NCBI GenBank assembly: GCA_010094045.1
Contig: ML986588.1
Span: 434,001-498,000 of the forward strand
DNA length: 64,000 bases
Source of the DNA: Lojkania enalia
Taxonomy: Eukaryota > Ascomycota > Dothideomycetes > Pleosporales
Direction of reading: 5' to 3'
Below the pieces are notes generated by a model, which did not search any database, was not told the DNA's origin, and was given only the letters and a program-made list of their open reading frames with translations. Position 1 is the first letter of the stretch. Every line of letters starts with the position of its first letter. Shown here one piece after another: positions 41,433 to 55,060 of the stretch. The position numbers and the translations under genes are program-made.

Positions 41433-43767
41433 GGTCAGGAAGCCGTGCTAGGCGGAATCAGTGTATCTAGGGCCGCCAAGGGCGTTGGGGATGCGGTAGG
41501 ATATAGGGACATGAAAATGGTATAATAGGCGCGCAGGTAGTGGCGGAGACACTTTGGATTAAAGAGGTGTGCGCGGCGGCTGGCGAAGGCAAAGACGAAG
41601 GCAAGGTTGCAGGTGGATGGGAGGGGATGGAGGACGAGGGTCCCGTGCTGAGTCGGTGTCGGTGTTCAAAGACGCTGCAAAGTATGACATCACAGGCCGG
41701 CGATGACAAACGCAGCAGCCACAGCCTAGCGAGCAGGTGCCACAGCGACTTCTCACCTGAGCGGCCGCCGATGATGGGATGCTGTGGAATTTGTTGAGTG
41801 CGTGCGTTCAGAGCGCGCAGGTGCTGGTGAGCGCCTCGATCCCGGTCTCGTGTGCAAAGAAGGGGGCTGCGGCCGGCGGGTGCGGCTGGGGGTCGCTGGG
41901 GGTCGCTGGGGGTCGGGCTTCAGATCAAGTTTTCGCTAATCCGGCGACGGACGCAGGGTCTCGAGTCCCTGGAGGAATGCCGCACTGCAGGCCCCGTGAC
42001 CCTGGACAGGCAGGTAGGGCTGAGTTGCCTACCTTGGTGTATATACGTACCACGGCCGCGAAGACGACTACGACGCGACGAGGAAACGGCCGGACCGGTG
42101 AGAGGGACAAGGGCGATGGGCGGAGGCTCGAGGGCGCTGGAGGGAGCGTCGGCGGATCGCGCCTCTACTTGTACATCCGCAATATGACGCCGTCATTGCC
42201 CGGTATCGATCGCCAGCCTGGGCGGGGGTGATGTCGCCAGAGGAGCCGTCAGCCCTCCGCCGAAACACACACCACACCCCAAGCATTCACGCCTTCTGGG
42301 CCCGCCGGGTCTGGACTCTCACCATCTATGACCCCTGCCCGCAGTGCATGCCTATCGCTGCCCTGCCGCCGACTGCCGGCCGTCGACCGTCCTACCTACC
42401 GTCCTACCTTCGTACTGTCGGCACCTCTCCGCAGGCGCATACATATTAGTAGCTTTAACCACGCGAGGTGGCCCAACCTACGGACACATCGCTTCTAGCC
42501 TGCTTGCGCCATCGTGAAGCCTGCTTTTGTGGAAATGCCCGTCAGGATCTCGAGAGCATCAACAACGTGATCTGGTTCCAAGGTTTCAGTTGCCCCACCC
42601 AAAGCCCACACAGATCTGCAGAAGCCCAAACCGGGCACCCACCAACGGCCCAGCCCCTTTCGGCGGCAGAGAACGTCTGGAATCCGCTCAAAAGAGGAGG
42701 GACGGGTCGGACATATCGAAAGGGAACAGATTGATATCGCTAGGACGCCCTCTGCGCGGGTAATCTACTGTCGACTTCGTCTGGACCCTCGCACCAGCCC
42801 AATTCCAACATGTCAAAACGTACACCGCAATTCTGCATTCATACAACCATTCAGGAACCAGTCAAGAAGCACCCGCATCCTCTCTCGCAACTGACAAATC
42901 AAACCGCCCATCCATTCTGTCCCGGCTGCACTAATTCCTTGGAACTTGCCCTGCATTTTGAGTGCCCGCGTGCTCGCTCGGCACCTTGATCCGAGGTCCT
43001 GGTGACTGTTCCATAAGTTTTCTCCCTGCCGAATATATCGCGCTGGGTTTCTGGCTACTGGCCACAACAATAGGTTCGGAGAGACAGCCCTAGCACTATA
43101 CGTATGCTTTCTAGATGTACCTGAATTATAGGGACTCTTACGATTGCGCGTTTAGATGATGGTGGACGACGCTTAATACAACGAAGATCATGTCTACTTG
43201 GGTTCTGTTGCTTGTGCCGGTATCCGCTCCACCTCCGTCTGTTACGAGAATAAACCTGCCTTGTTCACTATTATTTACACGCCGGAAGAATTATGAGAAT
43301 GACGGCCTAGCATCCGTCCTGTCCCATCATGAGGTTCTGGCCCCGGTTGGAAGGAGCGTCCTTTTCTGTTTCACATACGCTAGGGTGTTCACGGAAACTT
43401 CCTCACCCACCCACCACATCGCAGCGCTTCCCATGACGTAGTCTTACCCTCCGTCTATGTGCGGTTGTCCAAGTCCAACTGTTGAGAAAATTGGTTTGGC
43501 CAAGTATGGAGCAATTTGCATCTACCTGGTAGATTGGAAGAGCAGAGACTGGATTTCATTCGATCACAGAAATTGCACATATGCTAACATGGACCCATAC
43601 CCAAGATGACCGTCCCAATATGCACCGGCTCCGTTTATAGATCAGACACCCTAATTTTGACTTCAAGAGAACAGAACAGAACTTTTGCAGGTCTGAAAAT
43701 GCAGAGTTGAGACTGCCACCTGCCTACCTCTAAGTTCTAAGGGTTGAAAACTTGCGATGAACATCTC
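41433..43767. promoter_or_regulatory. Long region upstream of the phosphatase gene and downstream of DAHP synthase
   Basis: About 2.3 kb with no supported gene. The first kilobase is GC-rich and carries a 10-base tandem repeat at 41884-41916, and is presumably phosphatase promoter or leader. Frames of 70-150 codons here reflect GC richness and show no domains. Confidence 0.5.
41884..41916. repeat. Three tandem copies of a 10-base GGTCGCTGGG-type unit
   Basis: The unit GGTCGCTGGG recurs directly, the last copy incomplete, about 450 bases upstream of the phosphatase ATG. Confidence 0.75.
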
Positions 43768-45026
<1,259 letters not shown>

Positions 45027-46086
45027 GGCGGAGACGAGGTATTCGATGTCTATATAGGCGGCACAGTCAGTATGCGCATTCCCTGAGACATCCGGGGGTA
45101 ATTGACCGGATTCGCAGTCAGATTTGCTGCCGGACTACAACAGGCTGCTGGCGTGCTTACTGGCTGCAGTCGTACGAATACAGAAGGCGTCGGGCCCCGG
45201 GCTCAATGAAAGGAGGGCGCGGGGTAACGTGGCCGTACGACTGGCGTAGATGTCCAAGCGTGGCACGGAGATTTGGTTGTAGATTTAATAGGCTGTATAA
45301 AAACTGTGGGAATGTATGGCGGCGGCGTAGAGTCATTCCCTCCGGGCAAAATAATTTTAAGGTGACTGTTGCTCAGTGGGGCGGGCCGTCTCACCGCCTT
45401 AGTCGGCAACCCACGCGCTGGGATACGCCAAGCAAGATTCACTGCACACAGTCAGGTGACCATTCATACAAACAAACTGGGCAAGGCTAGAACAGCGACG
45501 ACAACAACAACTGCTAGTGAGACTCCGCTGAGGCGAAATGCCCACTTGAGGACTCTGCTGTCACCAGCAATCAGATGGCGCCCACGCCTCTCGATGGCTG
45601 ATCGTTTCCGGGCTGTGTTCAGCGGGGCGGGGCCGCTACCAAGGTGCAAGCCACAACACCAGGTCAGGTGCCCGCCTGCCCACCTGTGCTTTTGTGTCGT
45701 CCTGCACGCAGCGCACCTTCATCTTGTATCCCGTCAAAGAAAGCCCCCAGCAAGGCAGGTCGCTGGTGCCATCAGCAGCAGTGACGCTCTCGTGCCCCCG
45801 CGCCTCGTGACGGCTAGACGTGAAGCTATCCGAGGCCATCTGAAACGCACCGAGTCCCTTCTCGCGACTTCCCCTGATCCATCTGGGGCTGCCGCTCCTC
45901 CATTTGGTTACAAAACACATGCACACCGCGCTTCGAAATCTGCCCTCTCCCGACCCATCAATCTTCTTCGGTCGCTCCACCAGACACTTGCAGTTTCTTC
46001 GCCTTTCTGCCTGTGCAGCGTGTTGACCACGCGGCAAACGGCCATCTAAACAGTAAACACAGTCGTTACGTTTGATATATATCACC
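45027..46086. promoter_or_regulatory. Divergent region between DAHP synthase and the acidic protein gene
   Basis: About 1.06 kb, GC-rich. A 226-codon plus-strand frame (45369-46049) ends just before the next gene but has no domain and typical leader-like composition. I looked for the Gcn4/CpcA-type site TGACTCA expected for an amino-acid gene and saw no exact copy. Confidence 0.5.
45050..45160 (-). other. Possible 5'UTR intron of the DAHP synthase gene
   Basis: On the minus strand a 111-base segment begins GTAAGC, has CTGAC near its 3' end and ends TATAG, 23 bases before the ATG. No good coding exon was found upstream, so a leader intron is the simplest reading. Confidence 0.45.
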
Positions 46087-47072
46087 ATGCTGGCGTTTCA
46101 TAATTTCACTTCAATGAGGAAACGGACCCGGGACGACGACGATTCCGACTCTGATGGCGAGAGATATCTCAAGGTACGTTTCCCCTCGAGCCGCGGTTGC
46201 CACCGTCGAATAGCTAACGGAAGTGACAGAAAACCCGTCCGTGGTCCATTCAGACTAGTTTTAATGGCTCTAGTAATTATTTATCGTCATCAGCTCTGCC
46301 TCTGCGCACACCTTTCACACCCTCGCCAGAGTCATCAGTCCCCCATCTAGATGCTATGACGCCTGCCTCTGAACAGAGTGAGGCAAATTCACCGGCATCC
46401 ATCGAGGACGAGCCGTATCTCTTCTCTCCTCGCCACAACAGTATGGATGTTGATATGGGCATGGATGACGACCTCGACATCATCAACAGCCAGCCGCCCG
46501 ACTCACCAATGGCACCGTTCCACCTCCGCCCTGCAAAGCTCAACCCGGACCTGTTTTCCTCTGGCCTCAACAACACAGGCCGGATGCCGACGCCCATCTA
46601 CCCAACCTTTCATGCGCCACGAGGAACAGGAATGGCCGGGCTCGGGTACCCTAGTAGTGGTTTGGCAGGCGGCTCGCACAGCGTCTTCGGCGTGTCCAAT
46701 CCTGATAATCATCCCATTCTTCAGCCCCCTCCACCGCGTAAGCAACCACAGCTGGACCAAGACCGCAGCCGACGCATGCCCTCGCCAATCTCAGAAGATG
46801 AGGATCTCCCAGATACCCCAACGGCTTTGACCCAAAGCCAGCTCTCGCGTCTTAGTGTGACGTCGCACACTGGCAATCCACCGGACAGCATGGACACGGA
46901 AGGCAACGCAGACATGACAGCCCAATTGCCAGGTGCAGGCACGACGCCGACTCGGGGCCGGAAGCGCAGTGGTGCGTTTACGGGCAAGGGTCGGTTCAGT
47001 ATGGGGTATCGGGACGATTGCGAGAAGTGCAGGGCAAGGATACCAGGCCATTATTCGCATTTTTTGTCCTGA
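46087..47072 (+). CDS. Acidic Pro/Ser-rich protein with conserved CxxC tail, unknown function
   Basis: Exons 46087-46173 and 46230-47072 give 309 residues. The intron (GTACGT, GCTAAC, GACAG) is conventional. The N terminus is MRKRTRDDDDSDSDGERYLK, joined to KTRPWSIQTSFNGSSNYLSS, a charged nuclear-type start. The middle is disordered, with acidic patches (DVDMGMDDDLDII) and many Ser-Pro. The C terminus looks conserved: KGRFSMGYRDDCEKCRARIP then GHYSHFL, with a CEKC pair. An ATG at 46114 would remove nine residues. The layout is familiar from conserved hypothetical proteins of filamentous ascomycetes, and I do not know a function. A nuclear or regulatory role is only inference. Confidence 0.75.
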
Positions 47073-48269
47073 ACCCAGTATTATAAGCTCTCTTTTCTTT
47101 GGTTCTAAATATTTGGGCCTTAGAGCTGGCCGTGTATCCGTTGCGCAAAAACTTCTATTGGGCATATGATTGGTACATAGATGCAGTTTCTCTCAGCGTT
47201 TTTCAAGCGGGGACATGGATATGCATTGTTAATCATGGGCGGCTACATTCTTGGTGGCCTTGCAGCGTATTCTTTTCTTTCTTAGGGACAACGGAAAAAT
47301 CGTCCAATCAGCAAGGGTTCGGGCTTTTAAGGTTATACCGGAGTTTTGGATTGGCAAATGAGACATTTGCGTCGGGCTTTTTTTGGGCATCGGATCAGGA
47401 TCTTAAGAATGATGCGGTGCGGCGGTTCCTGCATACGGACGGAGTTAAGCAGTAGAAGGAATGACTACCTGGTCTTATCGATATAGATATTTATTTATTT
47501 TAGTCATTGCTGTATTCATCGGTTTGTGAAATGTTTGTCTTATAGTGGATATGACTTTGGGGTTTGGGATTGTCTGTTGGTGCAGGGATCTAAGCGCTAG
47601 ATGATGGGGTGCATAATGTTGCAATTATTACCAGTCCCTTCATTTTCAGGGTACAGGGTCGATTTTGTTTTCAGCTCCACCATCCTTACCTTCCTGAATG
47701 TGCGACGGAAAATACGGCGTAGAAGAGCGTGATAAGACACGCGGGAAATTGCGATAAGCAATACGCAGCGCGATAGGAAGGTCGTAGTACGCGAGTGCGA
47801 AGTTTTGTTTGTGTGTGAAACTGAAACTGGCTGAGACGGTGCGGATGGCCTGCGAAACGAAACACCGAGTACGGTGTGGACGGGCTGTGAAACGGGGTTT
47901 CGGATAGGAAGATGCAGCGTCTTTGTAGGGAAGGGGAAATTTTGAATGGAAAATGGTGGGTGTGGAAGGGTTGGGAGGATGATGAGTTGGGGGTTGCAAG
48001 CGGATGTATAGACTTATGCTATTCTTTGGGATTGGTGTGAGATCTATTAGATGAGGGGTTGTTTGATGGGATTAGAAAGTCGAATTTTAATCTGTGAAAG
48101 ATCATGATCGTGCTTAATATCTCTTTTGCTTTTACTTTCAGTTCGTGTTGCTGAGGAAAGTAGCTTGTTGAGGTATATCGCTCTACATCCTTGAACGCCG
48201 CACTTTCATCTCCTAAGACGCCGGACTGTAAGATTGTATTTCATTATCTCACATTATACAATCTCTCGC
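47073..48269. other. Convergent intergenic region, no gene seen
   Basis: About 1.2 kb between the acidic protein gene and NSE1, tail to tail. Frames of up to 118 codons on either strand have no motif. T-rich 3'UTR-like sequence. Confidence 0.5.
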
Positions 48270-49376
48270 CTATTCATCATTCTCCCCATCCCTCATGAAC
48301 TCACCGAAACTCCTTCCCCCCATTTTCCTCTTCTGCCCAACCATATCCGCCCGTATGCCCACAAAAAAATCCCCTGTCCAAGCATTTTTACAAATAGGGC
48401 ACCTCCTCTCTTCTACCCCTCTTCCAGTAAAGAACTGTGCCGTACAGTGATCATGGAACCTACATCCACAATCTCTATTGCTGCACCTCTGCCCCACCGT
48501 AACAATCTCTCTACAAGCCTCACAATCCCTAATTCGGACAACCTCAACAGAATCAGGATCATCGGGGTCTGCAGGCTCATTATACGTTTCTTTCAAATAA
48601 GCCCTGAGTTCTAGTAGCGCGCGCGGCGCAAGCGTGTAATACTCCTTCTGTCCCACTACTGTTTTCGTGAAGAACTGCTGTTCCACCAATGTCCCGAGCA
48701 GCGCTCCCGATTCCGGCCCGGTAATATCCTTGGTCCTGACTTGGACCTGCGAAGTCTCGCCGTCCTCAGCATCCGTTTGTGATTGTAGTACTTGCGACTG
48801 GCGCGGTCTGGCATTCACTCTTCCTAGCTGCGAGGCTTGCATGCCCCTCACGGCCATTATTTCTCGGGAGCGCGTGTTGTTCGTTTCGAACATGCAGTCT
48901 AGTAGGCTCTTAATGTATGCGATTTCATCTGGGCTGAAGGTCGTTGCGAGTTGGGTGAGGGCGTCAGATGTGGTGTTTACAAGGGCATAGATAAGTTCCC
49001 GGTTGATTTGTGATCGTGTTGATCGGATCTCGTAGTCTAGCGGAGCAAGGCGGACATTTATGGATTGGATGATTGAGGATATGTCTGGGGTGGTGATGTC
49101 GCCTTCGAGCATTGGGCGCTCGGGGTCTGTATGCGGTTGCTATTCAGCCTACGTTCTCCCATGGCTTCCTTACACAATTTGCGGGCGGTGGAAATGAAAT
49201 TTAGGAATAAATAGAATCAGAGAAAAGGAGCTCCTACTCTGGGCGCTCATGACTGCTGCCAGGGTCGGTTTTATCTCATCGACCGTCATGACCGATCTTG
49301 CGAGGAAGGCTTGTAGGAAGGCGCGGTGCGAGTTATTGTACATGCCATTGTCGGCGGGCGATCCGTCTCGAGACAT
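48270..49376 (-). CDS. nse1: Nse1, RING-like subunit of the Smc5/6 DNA-repair complex
   Basis: Minus-strand exons 49238-49376 and 48270-49126 give 331 residues. The first exon has the Nse1 start motif YNNSHRAFLQAFLARSVMT and PTLAAVMSAQ. Winged-helix segments follow (INRELIYALVNTTSDALTQL, then YYTLAPRALLELRAYLKETY). The C-terminal variant RING lies at about residues 248-292: CEACREIVTVGQRC, CGCRFHDHC and RRCPICKN, a C4HC3-like zinc ligand series. Nse1 with Nse3 and Nse4 bridges the Smc5/6 heads and acts as a ubiquitin ligase in DNA repair. The intron is 111 bp and its acceptor is CATACAG; a nearer TAG at the end of GAATAG would break the frame. Start chosen at MSRDGSPADNG; the frame is open to 49604, but that part does not resemble the family. 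Confidence 0.92.
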
Positions 49377-49926
49377 TCGGACAGGAATGATAGGTAGGCT
49401 GACGAGAGGAGATCGTAGTGGCAGGGCGTGCCATAGACGGTTGGATGTTGGATTGCAAGGTGCAGACGCGTGGGCAGCTTTTTGCCGTAAAACACGGTCA
49501 CGCGCACACACGTGATGCAATCTATAATTCGCCTCTGTTGCGAGCTTGGAATGGAACTGCGTCGCTAGGATAAGTTCTATAAGTTGTCTCAATGTACTGC
49601 TCATGATGAATATGGAACTTCGGAGCCCTCAAGCAACGATCCATAGTTGTAGGAGGTGGTAAAGTAGACGAAAGCTACAAAACATGCTCATACGTAGGGA
49701 ACAAAGCGTAATATCAGGCTTCACGCTAATCCTTTGTTTATGGAATACTGCTCAAAATGTGACATTCTCGCGTCTCGAACAAGGAATAATATTGAATCTC
49801 AATGCATATTAATGCTACCTTAACGTCTGTCTAGACCGACGCCGCTCTTATTCAATGCAACCAAATGCAAGGATATCATGTGTATATTCCCCAAATGCAA
49901 AGTGAGCCTCAATGCGATATGCAGCT
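49377..49926. other. Intergenic between NSE1 start and ATG15 end
   Basis: About 550 bases: NSE1 promoter and ATG15 3'UTR. Nothing else recognised. Confidence 0.55.
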
Positions 49927-51810
49927 TCATAACTCGAATATTTCCGTCGTCTGACCTTCAATATAATCCTCTTCGCGATAGCATATTAAGCCAAACCATC
50001 CCTTCGAAGTACACGAACTCGTCGATGCTGTGGGGGTCAGTGTCGAGGAGCTCGGAGGTGGTGTGGTTGGGTCGTTACAACCGCCAAACCAGCCCGGATG
50101 TTTGCAGCTTGAACTCGCACTACCTGTCGGAAATGAGGAGGTCGTTGTTACTGTTAGCGCTGGGGCTGGAGTAGCAGATTGCAACGTAGGACTAGTAGTT
50201 GTAGTTGTGGTGGTGGTTGTAGGATCCTTGCAGCCAAACCAGCCAGGCGTCTTGCAAGTCGATGTACTCGAACTTGAAGTCGAAGTAGTAGTCGTAGTAG
50301 TGGATTCATCTTCATCCAGACACCCCCACCATCCCGGCGTTTTACAAGTCTCCGTACGCGTCCGGCTAGAGCTTGAAGTCGACGTAGCTATTGAGGACGT
50401 GGCTGTTGTCTCAGTGCCATTGCTTTCAAAAAATTCCCAGGGATAACAGTCCGTGCAGTTCGTATACTGCTCACATTTCGCAGGTTCATCATACTTCTCC
50501 AATACATCTTTGATTACCTCGACAATTTTGTGTGTCCCGATGCCGACGCGCCACCCCAAGTCTCCTACGGTATCGTAAACGCACTTGAATCCTGTGTGGC
50601 AAACGCTTTGCATTGCGTAGCCGCCAAATGTGCAGCTGCTAGATGCTTTGTTACAGGTGCCCATGTAGACTGGGTCCGCCGTGTGTCCGAAATGGTATCC
50701 ACCCGTCATCCTGCGAGTTTGTAGAGCACCAACTTGGTGGCCAGGGGGTGTGGGGAGACCAAGGCGAGCAGCGGGCATTGCTTCGGGAACAGCCTCAAAT
50801 GTCACGGTGGGAAGGCCATAGGTTAGACCAAGGAAAGAGGATACAGCGCCACCAAGTGAATGGCCGGTTAGCCAGACATCTGCATTTGGGTAGAGATCAG
50901 TGACGTTGTGGTACAGATCACGAGCGGCATAGTAGTAACGGTTCTTGTCGCGGAGAGCACTGACGAGGCAGGTCGAGTTGCAGGTATAGGCGGAGGTTTG
51001 ACAGTCGCAGACTTGTCCTAAGGTCAATAGTCAGCACCAGAGAGCATCTTGAAACATCCAAGTGAACCTACTCCAAAGGTATTGCCCGCCCTGGCCACAA
51101 CAGCAACTAAAGAAAAGATTGTCGTTGATCTTGTCGTTGGTGGTTGTCTCCGAGCCGTCAAATACTGCGGGAGATGTCCCTTTTAAGCCTATCACGATGG
51201 TGGAATTGGTCGTGTCGGCGAAAATGTGCCCACGCAGGCCATCTGACTCCCAGCCAAAATCTTCGGTATAGTTAAATCCACCTCCCACATCTGCCCAATC
51301 GCCTGTGTGGGGCTCTAGAATGTACGCATTCGATGCCATCCGCGCGAAGCTTAGAACCGTCTCTTTGTCAGAGATATTTGGGCCAGGCGTCTCGTCGACA
51401 GTCCAGTCCTCGGGGGCAAGCTGCACTGCCTTGCCTGTCCTTCTCCCCCAGTCCAGAATTCCGTCTATCGTGTCCTTGCTCCTATCTACTAATCTCTCGA
51501 TATGCGTGTCCTCCGATCGAGTACGTAGTAGAGGAGCGGGCTGACGATCGGGTGAACGGTCGTCTCCCGCAATCCATAACGGTGCCTTGTCCGGCACGTC
51601 AAGCCGCCTGTGAAGATTTGGGTAGCGGTATGTGCCATGATGGAAGATATGCTTCAATGAGAACTCTTTCACAGGAGCATTATGAGGATTCGGCGTTGTT
51701 GGCGGAGGTCGGAGGATAGGTAGCTCCGCTGCGCTGGACACGGCAAGGAATGAGAGTAGTAGGGAGGCTGTAACGCGGCTTGTAGAGGGACAGAACCGTC
51801 TCCGTCTCAT
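49927..51810 (-). CDS. atg15: Autophagic lipase Atg15 (vacuolar phospholipase, class 3 lipase fold)
   Basis: Minus-strand exons 51072-51810 and 49927-51017 give 609 residues. The N-terminal segment after MRRRRFCPS is a hydrophobic signal anchor ([15 protein letters not shown]). Family marks: [56 protein letters not shown] and [13 protein letters not shown]. The lipase elbow is TGHSLGG with nucleophile Ser300, followed by [20 protein letters not shown] and [12 protein letters not shown]. Atg15 reaches the vacuole in multivesicular vesicles and breaks down autophagic-body membranes. The C-terminal 190 residues are Thr/Ser-rich with four copies of a C-x3-GW[WF]G-C-like motif. The 54-bp intron has a good branch and acceptor. 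N-glycosylation sites are frequent in the lumenal part. Confidence 0.95.
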
Positions 51811-52348
51811 GGTGGAGCTATAGCATTTGCAAGAATAGAGGAACGGTGGTGTAGCGGTGGAACGGGGTGGTTGGCGTTGTTGTGGATGTGAAGCTCGATG
51901 ACGATGGCTGCAGCACGAGGCGAGGTGGCGGTCATATGCGGAGAGCGGCGTGATCGCTCCGCGGCCCCGGCATCGTGGGCGGGGCTGATGGATGGTCGGG
52001 TTCATCCATGGCCCAGCCTGGCTAGACCTGCGATAGCGACGGGGTTCTTACGGCGTTCGCAGCTCATTTCGACGTCTCTGTTTACCAAAAAAAAAAATTC
52101 CATATTCACATAAGCGATTCCTGCGCTCTTTGTGCGTCCGTAAGTACACCGCACAGTAACTCGCGCGGATCGTACCGGGGCAGCTTCTGGTTCAGAGCGA
52201 GGCTAAAGTCTCGTGCTCCGTCTCCGCCCCAGAATCCGCATGACGTTTACGGCGAGAGGTTCGTCAGGTAACACTCGGTTTTCTTGTGCCTCAATGTAGA
52301 TGCATCATCCTTTAAAGCCCCTCGTCTGTCCCGCTTCAAGATTGCAGA
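51811..52348. promoter_or_regulatory. Divergent promoter region between ATG15 and the VPS9-domain gene
   Basis: About 540 bases between two divergent trafficking genes. Contains an A run (52088-52097). No defined element recognised. Confidence 0.5.
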
Positions 52349-54604
52349 ATGGCCGAACGACCAAAGAACCTAAACACCTCGAAATCGTTCACACGCCTCG
52401 AGTCTGCTAAGGCACAGGATCCCCTATCGCGCAGCCGATCAAGCACCCTCCAAGCGTCTCCAGTCCCTGACATTCTAGACCCGCTCAAAGTCAAATTGTC
52501 TCCGGATAATGAGGATGAGCATGTGGGCGGAGATGTCTTTGCGTCACAGGAAGACGCAGAGGAGGATAATGGGAATGAGCAGGCAGAACCAGATACCTTG
52601 GAGGAGCTCCCCATTGAGATTCGCAGCCTGACCGAGAGGTACAGTCTCGTCTCGTAACGAGCTACAACTATGTGCTAACCACAATATGTTCGTAGATTTC
52701 TAGAGTCTCTCTCTGCCAAAGTCCACCCCAGCCCACTCTCCGCCGACGCTCTCGCGGAACTCTTCCAAGACTTCTACACCCGTGCTTCATCCCAAATAAA
52801 CACGCACATAGCCACGCTGTCGTCTCGGCTAGGAAGAGAGAGATCTGCCTCGTCTGCTTCTAAAAAGGGGCCTGCAGGGCGGAACAACAGCGGCAATGGG
52901 GGAGAGCAGCAGATGCTCACTACGTCGGAGCTCGCAGACAGGAAGAAGGCTAGAAGGCTATTGGAGATAAAACGAGCGAATCTAGAAGAAGCCGTGGAAC
53001 GGGCGGTATGCGAGAAAGTATACGATAGGATATACCGGCATCGAAGCACCGATGATCAGGAAAGAGACCACAAGCTACGGTCCCGGACTGCAGCTCTTTC
53101 GCTCGTCGGTATCGGCCTGAAGGAGCTCCTTATGACTGCTGAAGAACTGAGCGAACAAGAGCGGCAGCGGACTAAAGAAAAAGAGGACGAGATTCGCGGC
53201 TGGCTCTCGTCTGCCCGAGAGGATGTACAGAAGATGGATGAAGAGAAATATCCTCTCGGGAAGTTGCATCATCTTACTGCCGCTCACAAATCTATTGTGG
53301 AAGCATTGTCCAAGATCTTCCCTGCCTCATCATCCGCGGACGAGATTCTTCCAACACTCATCTACACATTGATTACCTCCCCCCCGGAGTGTATCAACGT
53401 TATCAGTAATCTCAAGTTCATTCAAAGGTTTCGCGGCTCGAGCAGAATGGATGGAGAGACAGCGTATTGCCTTGTTAACCTTGAAGCTGCCGTTTCATTC
53501 TTGGAAACGGTCGACCTGTCATCGCTTCGTGCAGATGAGGCTAAGGGTGGCCCTGAGAAGACTATCTCACGTCCTTCAACGCCCAGATCAGAAGTAACGC
53601 CTATGCCGCTAGGGCTATCTCAGGCGCCGGATCTTACACAGACCCCTGCGACGCCAACGAAGGATGTTTCTGTAAAGCAACCGCCAAGCCCTTCGACAAA
53701 AGCTCAGCGTCGGCTAAGCAACCTTATTCAAGCCCAGACGAACAGGATCGAAGCTGCTTCAGACGCTGTTCGTGAGTCAATTCTTGACTCGGCCGATCAA
53801 GCCCTCGATACTATCAACAACACCTTAGAGAATAGTTTTAGATTCTTCTTTGGCCGCTTGAAGGAACGCGATCCAAATAGCCCGGTTGCCCAGGAACAAC
53901 CACAGCTGCCAAAGACACTCGCTGATGCCAGGAAGCTGGTCAGCTCACCGACTCGCATTAGTACAGTCGAAGACGAAAACGGCAGCATTAGTGCGGCAAG
54001 CTCCACAATGGGTGACGAACACCTAGAGGAGCCAGCGCGCAAAGACACCGGATCAAAAATGAGCGATCTTTTTGGTGGACGTCGACAGATTCGAGACCGA
54101 AGTGTTGATTCCACAAAATCCGGAGGCAGCGGCAAACGCGTCGGCTTTGCAGCATCGTCAAATGACCCTAAGCCTGGGAATCTCCTTTCAGTCAAAACAG
54201 AGCCGCCACCTATACAAGCAAACGCCTCGGCTGTGGACTCTATTCGCAATATGAGTAATAGCCTTAATCCTCTAAACCGATTCGCCGGTATCAATCTCCC
54301 CCGTTTTGGCCGGACAGCAAGTAGTAGTGCAAGCACTCTCGCCGCTGTATCCCCAGCACCAGAGCAGAATAAGAGCGTTCCACCTTCACTGCCTACAAAA
54401 TTATCATCAGGAGAAACTTCGCAGGTTGATGAAAAAGGTCCGAGAGCAGTGACTGCACTAGAAGCGTTAAAAAAGACTACACCGCCTGTTAAGAAGTTTT
54501 TGGAGGCGAAGGACGCGCAAGACCTGAAATTGAAGGAAGTAGACGAGCTGTTGAAGGAATATCAGCGCCTAGCCGGGGCTTTACGGCAGGCTATCAACTA
54601 CTGA
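52349..54604 (+). CDS. VPS9-domain protein, probable Rab5-type GTPase exchange factor
   Basis: Exons 52349-52638 and 52696-54604 give 732 residues; the 57-bp intron has GTACAG and TTCGTAG. After an acidic disordered N terminus comes a helical part (RRLLEIKRANLEEAVERAV). The VPS9 core is at about residues 300-375: SADEILPTLIYTLITSPPEC, NVISNLKFIQRFRGSSRM and DGETAYCLVNLEAAVSFL. These include the Asp and Tyr positions used to open Rab5/Vps21-type GTPases. A long Ser/Pro-rich tail follows, with basic patches and a final helix (LKEYQRLAGALRQAINY). The domain layout is closer to Muk1-like proteins than to Vps9 itself because no CUE domain is visible. Expected role: endosomal traffic to the vacuole. 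Confidence 0.87.
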
Positions 54605-55060
54605 GTTTGCATTGGTAAGGGCCGTCGGGAGGTATTCTGCGTTCTAAACGGCGCACACTGAATTTGGCTTGTAAAGTAGATCTATAGAATGGGTGGTGTT
54701 ATAGGCGTTGTTCAGTTTTTGGTGAAGGATAGCAAAGGTAGCAATATCGAAATTTGTCCCTTTCTATCGTGCGCACATAGCAAGCCGCGTATCAAGTCCT
54801 TCTCTTAAATTGGTGAAAGGTGAATAATTTAACCGTAACCTAGAGATACCCTTTCGTCTGGCATATGGTGGGTTGTGTGTTCCGTTTCCGACTCGGAACC
54901 TTGGGTACCTTGCGGGCCTGATCCGGTTAGCGGTGAAAGCTCTGGCCATTAGATGTTTATTTACAAGCCAAGGCTGGCAACAACAAACAATCCCCCTCCA
55001 CGCACTAGCCGAGCACTACCCATTCCACCACCATCACCACTATTGTGGCCTACATTCACC
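54605..55060. other. Intergenic, no gene seen
   Basis: About 460 bases between two plus-strand genes, holding the VPS9-gene 3'UTR and the next promoter. An open frame upstream of the next ATG lacks its own start codon context. Confidence 0.55.

Noticed and set aside
45369..46049. 226-codon plus-strand frame upstream of the acidic protein gene
   Set aside because: GC-rich, no domain, Arg/Thr/Ala-biased composition, and it overlaps the shared promoter of two clear genes.
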